From an uncultured Eubacteriales bacterium (GTDB lineage: Bacteria; Bacillota; Clostridia; Oscillospirales; Oscillospiraceae): a stretch of 64,000 bases of DNA. Position 1 is the stretch's first letter. Each line of letters begins with the position of its first letter. A program made the translations under genes and the position numbers. This document shows positions 53,269 through 62,212 of this stretch, piece after piece. Under the pieces are notes generated by a model. That model was not told the origin of the DNA, did not search any database, and saw nothing but the letters and a program-made list of their open reading frames with translations. Location: contig CASEOA010000097.1 of the NCBI GenBank assembly GCA_949289455.1, positions 1-64,000 on the forward strand, written 5' to 3'.

Positions 53269-53429
53269 GGGGCTCTGTTTCAAATCGGTTTGCGCGGCAA
53301 AATTCGAAGGATTTATGACATATTTGCAGGGTGGCTCCAAGGAAAGCATGATAAAATAGAAGCAGCTCCCAGGGAACGGAGAAAAGAAAGCATTGATTTT
53401 TTACCAACTAAAAAGGAATGAATTATTTC

Positions 53430-53458
53430 TTTACAGCCGGGAGCAGAGAGCATATAAT
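53430..53458 (+). promoter_or_regulatory. Promoter of the exopolysaccharide operon
   Basis: TTTACA (53430-53435) and TATAAT (53453-53458), spacer 17 bp, in an AT-rich stretch. A leader of about 115 nt follows up to the first gene. The genes behind run on one strand with short gaps to the window end, so this promoter may serve all of them. Confidence 0.75.
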
Positions 53459-53580
53459 AAGTATAGAATAGAAAATTATGCATATTTTTAGGGGCTGTAC
53501 ATTAATAAGAAAAAATACCGTCCCTGCTGTGTGATCTGAAGAGGAACCATCTACCTTATATGGAAATGGTGGAGTGTGTC

Positions 53581-54303
53581 ATGAAATACACTGCTCAGGA
53601 TGATGGGATATGGATGGGAGATGTAGACCGCATCGAGTTACAGGAGGAGCTGAAGCACCGGCAAGAGTACCTGGACCGGCTGTATGCCAAGGACCGCAGG
53701 TGGTACTGGCGGGGGAAGCGGATCTTTGACGTGGTGTTCTCCCTCCTGGCCCTTACCCTGCTCTCCCCGGTCTATCTGGGGATCTCCCTGTTTATCGTTC
53801 TCAGCGACCCCCATGCTGGGCCCATCTACAAGCAAATCCGACTGGGCCGCCACGCCAAACCCTTCATTGTGTATAAATTCCGCACAATGGTGGCCAACGC
53901 CGACGACCTACTGGAGGAATTAAAGGATCAAAACGAAATGAATGGGCCGGTATTCAAGATTGCCGACGACCCCCGCATCATCCGGGGGGGCAGATTCCTG
54001 CGGCGGACGGGTCTGGATGAGCTGCCCCAGTTTGTCAACGTGCTCATAGGGGATATGACGGTGGTGGGCCCCCGGCCTCCCCTGCCCCATGAGGTGGCTC
54101 ACTACAGTGAGTTTGACAAGCTGCGCCTGATGGTCACCCCCGGGCTTACCTGCGCCTGGCAGATTCAGCCCAGACGCAACGACCTGAGCTTTGAGGAATG
54201 GATGGATCTGGATATTTCCTACATCTGCGACCGGAATTTTTGGGGGGATATCAAAATCATTCTGGCTACCGTGCGCACCATGCTGCGTCGGGATGGACGG
54301 TAG
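53581..54303 (+). CDS. Undecaprenyl-phosphate sugar phosphotransferase (bacterial sugar transferase)
   Basis: A 240-residue WbaP/EpsL-type initiating transferase that puts the first sugar phosphate on the lipid carrier. After an N-terminal soluble stretch comes a membrane re-entrant helix (VVFSLLALTLLSPVYLGISL), then the family core: GPIYKQIRLGRHAKPF, VYKFRTMV, RFLRRTGLDELPQFVNVL and MTVVGPRPPLPHE, with the conserved Asp-Glu catalytic pair. ATG 53581 has GGAG at 7 bases; ATG 53560 has a poorly spaced site. First gene of the exopolysaccharide operon. Confidence 0.93.
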   Translation: MKYTAQDDGIWMGDVDRIELQEELKHRQEYLDRLYAKDRRWYWRGKRIFDVVFSLLALTLLSPVYLGISLFIVLSDPHAGPIYKQIRLGRHAKPFIVYKFRTMVANADDLLEELKDQNEMNGPVFKIADDPRIIRGGRFLRRTGLDELPQFVNVLIGDMTVVGPRPPLPHEVAHYSEFDKLRLMVTPGLTCAWQIQPRRNDLSFEEWMDLDISYICDRNFWGDIKIILATVRTMLRRDGR

Positions 54304-54340
54304 GAGCCCCGCTCCGGCCTGAGCCTGAAAAGGAGGAATC

Positions 54341-55474
54341 ATGGAGCAATTTCATGCCATGGCCCATCTGTTCCAGACAGGAGATTATCTGGTACGGTTG
54401 TTGTCTGCCGGGCTGAGCGGGTCCCAACCGCCGGAATTGCCCCGGGGGCTGGCCTGGGAGCAGGTCTACCATATGGCTAAGCGCCACTGTGTGGAGCAGC
54501 TGGCCTTCCACGGAGCCAGAGAGCGGGTGGCTCAGGAGGACCCGCAAATCTTTCAGGCCTGGGAGCGGCAGTGCATGCACACGCTGGCCCTGAGCCTGAC
54601 CCAAGAGATGGAGCAGCAGGCCATCGCCGCCCGGTTCCGGGAGGCCGGTATCCCTTTGGTGTCCCTGAAGGGAACCCAGTTGGCGGAGCTCTATCCCCAG
54701 CGGAGTTTTCGGCAGATGGCGGACCTGGACTATCTGATCCCCCCGGCGGACCGGCAGCGGGGTGCTTCCCTGATGGCGGAGCTGGGCTATCAGGACAGCC
54801 CGGAGGAAGATCAGGACGATTTCCACGCGGTCTACCACAAGCCGCCCTATATGACAGTGGAGCTTCACCCCTGGCTGGTGCCCCCCTGGGACCCGGCGGC
54901 CCAGTATTTGGGCGCCGTATGGGACCACACCGTCCCGGACAGCGCCGGCAACCTCCGCCTGTCAAGGGAATTCAGCTACCTCTTTCTGGTGGCCCACATG
55001 GCCAAGCATTTTTTCATGATCGGCTGTGGCATCCGTCCGGTGCTGGATATCTATCTGGCCCGGACAGCCTGGGAGGGCGACGTGGATTGGGCCAGGGTGG
55101 AGAAGGGGCTGGAACAGATGGGGCTGCGCGCCTTTGCGCAGCAGGTGGAAGCCCTGGGCCGGGACTGGTTTGGGCCATGCCAGACCGTCCCCCACAGAGG
55201 CAGGGCTCGGATCATGGAGCAGGAGATCTACGCCGCCGACGCCCACGGCTCAAAGCTGGCCCGGATCGCCCACGCGGTGCCCCCGGATTTTCAGCGGCGC
55301 CCCATGCTCTGGAACAGGATGGCTTTCGCTTGGCGGCGGATGTTCATCGGCAGGGCCTATATGGTGCGGGATTACCCCAGCCTGGCGCGGCACCCGGTGC
55401 TGCTGCCGGTGTGCTGGCTCCGCCGCCTGTTCCGTCAGCTGGTGCTCCGCCGGCCCCCGGTCCATAAGGCATAG
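54341..55474 (+). CDS. Nucleotidyltransferase-family protein (PF14907 type)
   Basis: A 377-residue protein of the uncharacterised nucleotidyltransferase family. The core reads GIPLVSLKGTQLAELYPQ, then RQMADLDYLIPPADR (about residues 105-145), i.e. the LKG and DLD motifs of this NTase fold. The rest is helical with MAKHFFMIGCGIRPVLDIYL. Members occur in capsule/exopolysaccharide clusters, and I recall a relative in lasso-peptide clusters (pseudomycoidin type), where it decorates a phosphorylated peptide. Here it is the second gene of the polysaccharide operon and about 1.2 kb from the small-peptide gene. AAAAGGAGGAATC before ATG. Substrate unknown. Confidence 0.82.
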   Translation: MEQFHAMAHLFQTGDYLVRLLSAGLSGSQPPELPRGLAWEQVYHMAKRHCVEQLAFHGARERVAQEDPQIFQAWERQCMHTLALSLTQEMEQQAIAARFREAGIPLVSLKGTQLAELYPQRSFRQMADLDYLIPPADRQRGASLMAELGYQDSPEEDQDDFHAVYHKPPYMTVELHPWLVPPWDPAAQYLGAVWDHTVPDSAGNLRLSREFSYLFLVAHMAKHFFMIGCGIRPVLDIYLARTAWEGDVDWARVEKGLEQMGLRAFAQQVEALGRDWFGPCQTVPHRGRARIMEQEIYAADAHGSKLARIAHAVPPDFQRRPMLWNRMAFAWRRMFIGRAYMVRDYPSLARHPVLLPVCWLRRLFRQLVLRRPPVHKA

Positions 55475-55580
55475 GAGAACTGTCCGTCCGGTGGCATAGT
55501 CCCCTTCCCACGGACATTTACTGGAGAGACGAGAGGGGATACCCCGCCGAAAATCCCGGAGCACAAGGAGGGCTGTCTCT

Positions 55581-56732
55581 ATGAAAATTGCCATGATTGG
55601 CCATAAACGGGTGCCCTCCCGCGTTGGAGGCATCGAGGTTGTGGTAGGGGAACTTGCCAGCCGGATGGCCGCGCTGGGCCACCAGGTCACCATCTACAAC
55701 CGAAGGGTGAAGGAGCCCAAGCTCCGCCAATGGAAGGGCTGCCGGGTGGTGGAGGTGAGGACCTTTGCCAACGAAAAGCTCAATGCCTTTGTGTACTCCT
55801 TCTTCGCCACCCTGCGGACCATCACCGGAGGCTATGACGTAATCCACTTCCACGCCGAGGGCCCCAGCTGCATGATCGCCCTGGCAAAGCTGTTCCGAAA
55901 GCGGTGCGTGTCCACCATCCACGGCCTGGACTGGCAGCGGGCCAAGTGGGGCCGGTTTGCCTCTGCTTATCTGATGATGGGAGAGCGCCAGGCCGCCCGC
56001 CGGGCCGACCGGCTCATTGTGCTGTCGGCGGAGATGGGCCGGTATTTTCAAAGGACCTATGGCCGGCAGGCCGATTTCATCCCCAACGGGATTACCCGGC
56101 CGCAGCCCCCTCCGGTGAAGGTCATCGGGGAAGCATACGGACTCACCGCCAACGGGTACCTGCTCTTTCTGGCCCGGCTCACCCCGGAGAAGGGGCTGCA
56201 CTATCTGCTGGAGGCCTACCGGGAGCTGGATACCGACCTGCCTCTGGTGGTGGCGGGAGGGCTGGAACCCGAGACCCCCTACATCAAGGAGATCCGGGCC
56301 ATGGCTGCCCTTGACCCCCGGGTGAAGCTGACAGGCTTTGTGGAGGGGGCGGCGCTGGAGGAGCTCTATGCCAACTGCCTGCTGTACATATTGCCCAGCG
56401 ACGTGGAGGGCATGGCCATGAGCCTGCTGGAGGCGGCGAGCTATGGAGCGCCCTGCCTGGCCAGCGATATCCCGGAGAACCAGGATATCGCCCCCGGACT
56501 CATCCGCTATTTCCGCCGGGGGGATGTGGACTCCCTCCGGGCAGAGCTGGCGGCAGTGCTGGCCGCTCCCGCGCTGCGGGGGCAGATATTTGACCCCAAT
56601 TTGACTGCGGAAGAGGTCTGCCGGCGGCGGGAAACGTTTTTCCAGATCCACGACTGGGATGAGATCACCCGGCGTACCCTGGAACTGTACCAGGAAGCCC
56701 GCCCCAAGCGGGGCGAGGGTTCCGTGAAATAA
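55581..56732 (+). CDS. Glycosyltransferase family 4
   Basis: A 383-residue GT-B glycosyltransferase. N-terminal GHKRVPSRVGGIEVVVGELA is the acceptor-side glycine loop typical of rhamnosyl-type GT4 enzymes with the DUF1972-like start; the C-terminal nucleotide-sugar domain has FLARLTPEKGLHYLLEAY and the ExxxxxxxE region SDVEGMAMSLLEAASYG. It would add a sugar to the lipid-linked repeat unit on the cytoplasmic face. GGAGGG precedes the ATG. The 106-base gap upstream holds no gene. Confidence 0.9.
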   Translation: MKIAMIGHKRVPSRVGGIEVVVGELASRMAALGHQVTIYNRRVKEPKLRQWKGCRVVEVRTFANEKLNAFVYSFFATLRTITGGYDVIHFHAEGPSCMIALAKLFRKRCVSTIHGLDWQRAKWGRFASAYLMMGERQAARRADRLIVLSAEMGRYFQRTYGRQADFIPNGITRPQPPPVKVIGEAYGLTANGYLLFLARLTPEKGLHYLLEAYRELDTDLPLVVAGGLEPETPYIKEIRAMAALDPRVKLTGFVEGAALEELYANCLLYILPSDVEGMAMSLLEAASYGAPCLASDIPENQDIAPGLIRYFRRGDVDSLRAELAAVLAAPALRGQIFDPNLTAEEVCRRRETFFQIHDWDEITRRTLELYQEARPKRGEGSVK

Positions 56733-56759
56733 GAGCCACAGGATAGAAGGTGTAGCGCT

Positions 56760-58181
56760 ATGGCGAAATTCAAGAGAAGAAAAACCATTGCCGAGCAGAT
56801 TGCCGACGAGCGGAAGCAGGACAGCTGGGCCTATGCCGTTTCCCCGGAAGAGGATATCAAATTCTTTTCCATCAAGAAGCTGATCCAAGTTCTGGTCTCC
56901 CGATGGCTCATCCTGCTGCTGGCGGTGGTGACGGTATTTTTTGACTGCTGCCTCTATTTTTACTTCCAGAATGACCGGGAGGCGGTGGCGGTGCTCTCCC
57001 TGAACTATGAGCAGTCCACCAAGGGGCTCACCCCCAACAACACCCGGTTCTCCATCAGTGAGGTGCGCAGCGAGAAGGTGGCCGAGCTGGCCATTCAATA
57101 CGCCGGTGTGGAGGGGCTGGTTGAGCCGGACGACCTGATCGACCACATCTCGGTGGGCACCTACACCGACCGGGGCTATTATGATGAGGACGCTTATATC
57201 GCCACCTCCTTTTACATCCACCTGTCCAGCGGGTACGGGCTGGACGGAGGCGACGGGGGCTGCGTCCCCAGCGAGATGTTAAAAATGGTGGTCAAAGCCT
57301 ATAAGGATGTGTTTTTTGGCAGCTATACCCGGAATACCGTGGCCTTTGAGGATGAGGCGGCAGACTATGGAGCTATGGAGTACCTGGATATTGTCTCCTA
57401 CATCAACCTCCGTCTTGAGCGGGTAAGCGCTTTCCTGTCCGAGCGGGTCAACGAGGGTGTGGCCTTCTCCTCGTCGGAGACCGGCCAGACCTTCCAGAAC
57501 CTCCAGGAGATCCTGAACAACATCCGCGATTTGTCCTATGGGCAGTTCAAAGCCTATGTGTGGGAAAACGGACTGGCCAAGAACGACGTGCTCACCGTAG
57601 CCACCCTGGAGTATAAGAACGAAAACCTGCAAAAGCAATATGACCAGGCCATGGACGAGTACCAGATCCGTACCGATATCATCGAGGAGTACGAGAACGC
57701 CATGATCGACTCGGTGCTCATCCCCACCTATGATGATTTGGGCGAGTACTATATGGCCCGCACCAAGACCGGCATCGACGAGCTGGCCAACGAGGCGGAG
57801 GACTATCTCCAGCAGGCCAAGGAGTATCAGGTGCAGATCGACCAGAATATTGATATCATCGCCAATATCCAGGCCGACAACGGCCAGGCCAGCGCCGCCC
57901 GGGCGGACCAGATGATCCAGTCCCTGGACGATCAGATTGGAGAGCTGGAGGAGTTGGCTACCAACCTGAACTGGGAGTACCAGAACGAGCTGACCCACAA
58001 CTATGTGAGCTTCCAGTATCCCAACGCCGGCCTGCTGTCCAAGCTGAACGTAAAGGTGGGCCTGGTGCTGGCGGGCGTGGCCGGACTGGTGGTGCTGGCG
58101 GCCTTCTACCTGGAGAACCGCCGGCGAGAGCTGCCCGGCCAGTCCACTGGGGAAGCCCCCCACGATCAGAACGGAAAGTGA
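56760..58181 (+). CDS. Wzz-like polysaccharide co-polymerase / chain-length protein
   Basis: A 473-residue protein with an N-terminal membrane helix (WLILLLAVVTVFFDCCLYFY, about residues 45-65), a long extracytoplasmic helical region (330-410 likely coiled coil: EDYLQQAKEYQVQIDQNIDI), and a C-terminal helix (VGLVLAGVAGLVVLAAFYL), followed by a short basic tail. This is the layout of Wzz/CapA-type chain-length regulators, though sequence identity to known ones is low. No tyrosine-kinase gene is seen in the window. It is 12 bases from the next, related gene; the two may form a mixed complex. Confidence 0.75.
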   Translation: MAKFKRRKTIAEQIADERKQDSWAYAVSPEEDIKFFSIKKLIQVLVSRWLILLLAVVTVFFDCCLYFYFQNDREAVAVLSLNYEQSTKGLTPNNTRFSISEVRSEKVAELAIQYAGVEGLVEPDDLIDHISVGTYTDRGYYDEDAYIATSFYIHLSSGYGLDGGDGGCVPSEMLKMVVKAYKDVFFGSYTRNTVAFEDEAADYGAMEYLDIVSYINLRLERVSAFLSERVNEGVAFSSSETGQTFQNLQEILNNIRDLSYGQFKAYVWENGLAKNDVLTVATLEYKNENLQKQYDQAMDEYQIRTDIIEEYENAMIDSVLIPTYDDLGEYYMARTKTGIDELANEAEDYLQQAKEYQVQIDQNIDIIANIQADNGQASAARADQMIQSLDDQIGELEELATNLNWEYQNELTHNYVSFQYPNAGLLSKLNVKVGLVLAGVAGLVVLAAFYLENRRRELPGQSTGEAPHDQNGK

Positions 58182-58192
58182 GGTGACAGGAT

Positions 58193-59986
58193 ATGAAAGA
58201 TTTTCAGCTGCTGCGCTACATCAAGACCTTTGGCTATCTGATTATCCTGATCACCGTAGTTGGCTGTATCCTGGTATACCAGTTTGCCCGGCAGAACCAG
58301 AGCTATACCGCCACCGTTATTCTGAAATATGTCAATGCCAACGCATCCGAGGGCCTTACCCCCGCGGGCACCGAGATTGACGTCAGCGAGATCTACAGCG
58401 CCTCGGTGGTCACCCAGGCGATCCAGGAGCTGGGCTTGTCCACCAGCGTGGAGAGCATCCGCTCCGGGGTCACGGTGGAGGAGATTATCCCGGAGGATGA
58501 GCTCATCCGGAAGGAGGCCCTGCTGGAGGAGGGCGAGGAGTACGAGTACTTCCCCACCCAGTATCAGGTGAGCTTTACGGGGGACAGCGACACCAACCTG
58601 GACTATGCCACCGACGTGCTCAACGCCATCATCGACGCCTATCTGATCCAGTACAGCACCAAATACATTGACGACGTATCCTTCCCCCAGAACGCCGCCA
58701 ACGTGTCGGTGGAGAAGTATGACTACATCGAGTGCGTGGATCTGCTCCAGGAGAGCTGCAACCAGATTGTAGGCTACCTCAGCCAGAAGGACGAGAACTA
58801 TCCCGGCTTTCGCAGCACCCAGACCGGTTACGCCCTTTCCGACCTCCAGGACGAGTACGAATACATCCGGGACACCGAGCTGCAAAAGCTGTACGCCATG
58901 ATCCTGAACAACCAGATTGCCCAGGACCGGGACGTACTGCTCACCAATTATGCAAACAAGCTGACACTGGATCGGATCAACCTGACCAATACCAGCAGCA
59001 CCCTGGAAAAAACCCGGGCCCTGATTCAGCAGTTCGGCACCAAGACCCTGGACGGCTCCAACTACAGCTTTTCCGGCACGGACGTGACCAGCAGCGGCCT
59101 AATCCTGGCGGACGTGGAGCTGGACAACAACCGCATCACCAATACCATCACCACCTATGACAAACTCATCCATCAGTACCTCACCCTCCACTCTGAGCAG
59201 GCGTTCCTGGAGCGGTCCATCCTGAACTACCAAACGATGTACGACACCTTCAGCCAGGCGGCCACCGGCACTTACATCCCCCAGGGCACCGCCGCCTATG
59301 TGTCCCAGGAGATCACCGAAATTGCCGCCGACATGAGCCAGCTGTACGATGTGGTATGTGACACCATGGATGAGTACAACGGAGTGGTCAGCGCCCGCAA
59401 CATCAATGTGCTCACCAGTGTGGCCGCCTACAGCAACCTGAGCCTGCCCATCTACACCGGCCTGGCTATGCTTATCTTCCTGTTTATGGGCTGCTGTGCC
59501 GCCATCGCCCTGGGCCGGCTGGGAGACTTTATGAACTACTTCCTGTACATCGACCGGAAAACCAACCTGCCCAACCGGGGCCGGTGCGATTTGCAGGTGG
59601 AAAAGTACAGCGCCCACCTGCTGCCCGACTGGTTTGCCTGCCTGTATATCCAGTTCCGCTTTGACGGGGTGAACCAGGCCGGCGTCACCCGGAAAAGCGG
59701 GGACAACGCCCTGAAAAAGCTGGGCAAAATTCTCAACAGCGTGCTCTCCAGCGAGGGTTTCGTGGGCTACAACAACAGCGGCCAGTTCATCGGCCTGTTT
59801 GAGCACTGTAACGAGGATAAGGTGCAGACCATGGTGGACCGGATCACCGCAGAGATCGAATACGCCAACAGCCTGGAGCCCTCGGAGTCCATTACCATCA
59901 ACGTGGGCCATGCCATTTCCAATGTGGAGTCGATTTACGATGTGCGTAAACTGCTCCAGGCGGCCATCAAAAACTCAAAACAGTAA
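58193..59986 (+). CDS. Wzz-like membrane protein fused to a degenerate GGDEF domain
   Basis: A 597-residue protein. Residues 1-430 repeat the Wzz-like layout: an N-terminal helix (GYLIILITVVGCILVYQFA), a large extracytoplasmic part and a second helix (LPIYTGLAMLIFLFMGCCAA). The cytoplasmic C terminus (about 450-597) is a diguanylate-cyclase-like domain: YIDRKTNLPNRGRCDLQ corresponds to the DxLTGLxNR start, then GDNALKKLGKIL. The catalytic GGDEF is replaced by NSGQF (528-532), so it cannot make c-di-GMP by the usual mechanism. It may sense a nucleotide and control chain length. GAGGTGACAGGAT precedes the ATG. Confidence 0.8.
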   Translation: MKDFQLLRYIKTFGYLIILITVVGCILVYQFARQNQSYTATVILKYVNANASEGLTPAGTEIDVSEIYSASVVTQAIQELGLSTSVESIRSGVTVEEIIPEDELIRKEALLEEGEEYEYFPTQYQVSFTGDSDTNLDYATDVLNAIIDAYLIQYSTKYIDDVSFPQNAANVSVEKYDYIECVDLLQESCNQIVGYLSQKDENYPGFRSTQTGYALSDLQDEYEYIRDTELQKLYAMILNNQIAQDRDVLLTNYANKLTLDRINLTNTSSTLEKTRALIQQFGTKTLDGSNYSFSGTDVTSSGLILADVELDNNRITNTITTYDKLIHQYLTLHSEQAFLERSILNYQTMYDTFSQAATGTYIPQGTAAYVSQEITEIAADMSQLYDVVCDTMDEYNGVVSARNINVLTSVAAYSNLSLPIYTGLAMLIFLFMGCCAAIALGRLGDFMNYFLYIDRKTNLPNRGRCDLQVEKYSAHLLPDWFACLYIQFRFDGVNQAGVTRKSGDNALKKLGKILNSVLSSEGFVGYNNSGQFIGLFEHCNEDKVQTMVDRITAEIEYANSLEPSESITINVGHAISNVESIYDVRKLLQAAIKNSKQ

Positions 59987-59998
59987 GGGGGGATTGCC

Positions 59999-60871
59999 GT
60001 GAATCGCATCGCAAACAAACAACGGACGCCCCCGTCCGCCGTAAAAAAGTGGGTAGCCATCCTGACCCTGCTCTGTCTGGCGGTGGCGGTGGTCTCCACC
60101 CTCATCTTTGGTTTCAGCAACGGGCAGTTTGAGACCACCTTCTATCAGGTGCGCAGCGATCAGCTGTCGGAAAACGTGCGGGTGGTCCAGCTCTCCGACC
60201 TGCATCTGAACCAGTTTGGCGACAACAACAGCCAGCTGGTGGAACGCATTCGCACCCTGGAGCCCGACCTCATCGCCATCACCGGGGATATGACCATGGC
60301 GAAGAACACCAACCTCTCCCCGGTGGTGGAACTGTGCCGGCAGCTGGGGGAGATTGCCCCGGTGTACTACGCCTGGGGCAACCACGAGTACGGGGACATC
60401 ATGAACGGGGTGAATACCACCCTCCCCGACCAGCTGGAGGCCGTAGGGGTCCATGTCCTGGACTACCAGTCCGAGCTGGTGGAGATCAACGGCAATCAAC
60501 TCTCCATCGGCGGCATGTATGCCGACACTGGTACATTTTACCGGAATGCCCCTGCGTTTTTGGAGGAATTCTGCCAGCAGGAGTGCTTTACCCTGCTGCT
60601 GACCCACCATCCGGAGCTTTTTGATGAGCTGATGGAGGGCTATCCCGTGGATTTGGCCCTATGCGGCCATGCCCACGGGGGGCTGATCAAACTGCCGGGC
60701 ATCGGGGCCTTGTACGCCCCGGGCCAAGGCTTTTTCCCCGAACTGACCCAGGGGTGCGTGGAGCGGCTGGGCTCCACCGTGGTCATCAGCCGGGGGCTGG
60801 GGACCTCCAGCATTTTCCCCAGATTCAATAACAGGCCGGAGCTGGTGGTGGTAGACATCGACTGCTACTAA
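59999..60871 (+). CDS. Membrane-anchored metallophosphoesterase
   Basis: A 290-residue calcineurin-like phosphoesterase with an N-terminal anchor helix (VAILTLLCLAVAVVSTLIFG). Metal ligands are visible in order: VQLSDLHLNQFG (DxH), ITGDM (GD), WGNHEYGD (GNHE), LTHHPE (H) and CGHAHGG (GHxH). The active site would face outward. GTG 59999 has AAGGGGGG upstream; no better ATG. In the exopolysaccharide operon it might recycle undecaprenyl pyrophosphate or act on a phosphorylated glycan; relatives include YkuE/YaeI-type enzymes. Confidence 0.88.
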   Translation: MNRIANKQRTPPSAVKKWVAILTLLCLAVAVVSTLIFGFSNGQFETTFYQVRSDQLSENVRVVQLSDLHLNQFGDNNSQLVERIRTLEPDLIAITGDMTMAKNTNLSPVVELCRQLGEIAPVYYAWGNHEYGDIMNGVNTTLPDQLEAVGVHVLDYQSELVEINGNQLSIGGMYADTGTFYRNAPAFLEEFCQQECFTLLLTHHPELFDELMEGYPVDLALCGHAHGGLIKLPGIGALYAPGQGFFPELTQGCVERLGSTVVISRGLGTSSIFPRFNNRPELVVVDIDCY

Positions 60872-60902
60872 ACACGGCCAGAGGCCAGCGGAGGACGGCT
60901 CC

Positions 60903-62180
60903 ATGGGAAAGAGGGCGCTCTTTACAACCGAACATCTGGGCAAGGCTCTGTTCATGGTTCTGGCGTTGCTGGCCAACCTGTGCGCCTGCTATTACTTCAA
61001 TGTGGGCCTGAAATACATCGTGGGCCTTATCATCATGGGCTGGGCCGCCCTGGCCTTTGCCATCAATCCGGATTTTCAGCTTATCAAGCGGTATATCAAG
61101 TATTTTTTACTCTTTTACTTCCCCTTCCTGCTGTTTTGGATCTGGTCCCTGGTCATTTGGATCAGCAGCTTCCAGACGGTGGACTATATCATCCGAGGCT
61201 CCCTGAACACCATCTACATGATCACCGCCGTGGGCTATGTGGTGGGGTCCTATTATCTGTTCGGGGAATCGGCGGTCTATCTGAACTTCTATACCATGTG
61301 CATCGCCAACACGGTAAAGCTGGTGCAGACCATCCTGGCCAGCAGTGTGGGCCAGGTGTTTTCCGAGTACATTGCCCTGGTTACCTCCTTCGCCTCGGAG
61401 ACCGGCCAGGCGATCAGCGCCATGGAGCTCCACGATATGGCCTTTGGCTTTGGCCCCTACATCCTCTTCTTCCTGCTCTACCGGAAAAACGGCAAACTCC
61501 GGCTGGGCCATCTGCTGCTGGCCATTTTCTACTTCTCCCTGGCCATGAAGCGCATTGCCATCGCCGCCGTCATCCTGCCGCTGGTGCTTATTCTGCCCTA
61601 CCTGAAAATGGGAGACGGAGCCCGGCGGGTGTACGGGGCGGTGCTGGGCTACGGCGGTATCCTGCTGGCGTTTCTCTATCTCTGGTCCATTAAAGCGGGC
61701 GTCTTTTACGACATCGTGGACACCCTGGGTATCAATGTAATGAGCCGGGACGCTTTTTACGCCCGCTACAGCAGCTTCTATGAGCTCGCCCCCTCCTTCC
61801 TGGGCCTGGGAGTCCGGTTCGTCTACCGCTACGAAGAGGCGGTGGAGGGCGTGGTTCATCAGCTCCACAACATCTTTCTGCAAATGTACATCGAAGTGGG
61901 CTTCTGGACCTGGTTTGCCTGGCTGTGGTACGAGATCCGCTTCCGGATCTATGCCATCGGCAAGCGGGTGGGCTTCCAGGGGGCAATCTTCCTGCTGGTG
62001 AGCACCATCTATATGTGGACTACCTTTACAACCGACAACACCCTGTACTACTGGCCCCCCAACGTGGCCTATATGTTTTTGTCCCTGCTCTGGGTGGAAA
62101 AGACCATCCGGGAAAAGAGCCGGAAGGAGGAGCGGAATCTGCCCCTGGTGGGGCGCAGGCGGCTCCGGATCACCTTCTAG
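60903..62180 (+). CDS. O-antigen polymerase/ligase-like membrane protein (Wzy-type)
   Basis: A 425-residue protein with about ten to eleven predicted membrane helices and one larger outer loop (AVEGVVHQLHNIFLQMYIEV), in which the histidines correspond to the usual Wzy/WaaL-type loop (HNxxLQ...). The sequence otherwise is low in conservation, as for this class. Between the co-polymerases and a glycosyltransferase, it is the best candidate for the polymerase that joins repeat units outside the membrane. No flippase (Wzx) gene is seen yet; it may lie beyond the window. Confidence 0.82.
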   Translation: MGKRALFTTEHLGKALFMVLALLANLCACYYFNVGLKYIVGLIIMGWAALAFAINPDFQLIKRYIKYFLLFYFPFLLFWIWSLVIWISSFQTVDYIIRGSLNTIYMITAVGYVVGSYYLFGESAVYLNFYTMCIANTVKLVQTILASSVGQVFSEYIALVTSFASETGQAISAMELHDMAFGFGPYILFFLLYRKNGKLRLGHLLLAIFYFSLAMKRIAIAAVILPLVLILPYLKMGDGARRVYGAVLGYGGILLAFLYLWSIKAGVFYDIVDTLGINVMSRDAFYARYSSFYELAPSFLGLGVRFVYRYEEAVEGVVHQLHNIFLQMYIEVGFWTWFAWLWYEIRFRIYAIGKRVGFQGAIFLLVSTIYMWTTFTTDNTLYYWPPNVAYMFLSLLWVEKTIREKSRKEERNLPLVGRRRLRITF

Positions 62181-62212
62181 GACTGCCGGTTTTGGGAGGA
62201 GGCGTGACCCCG

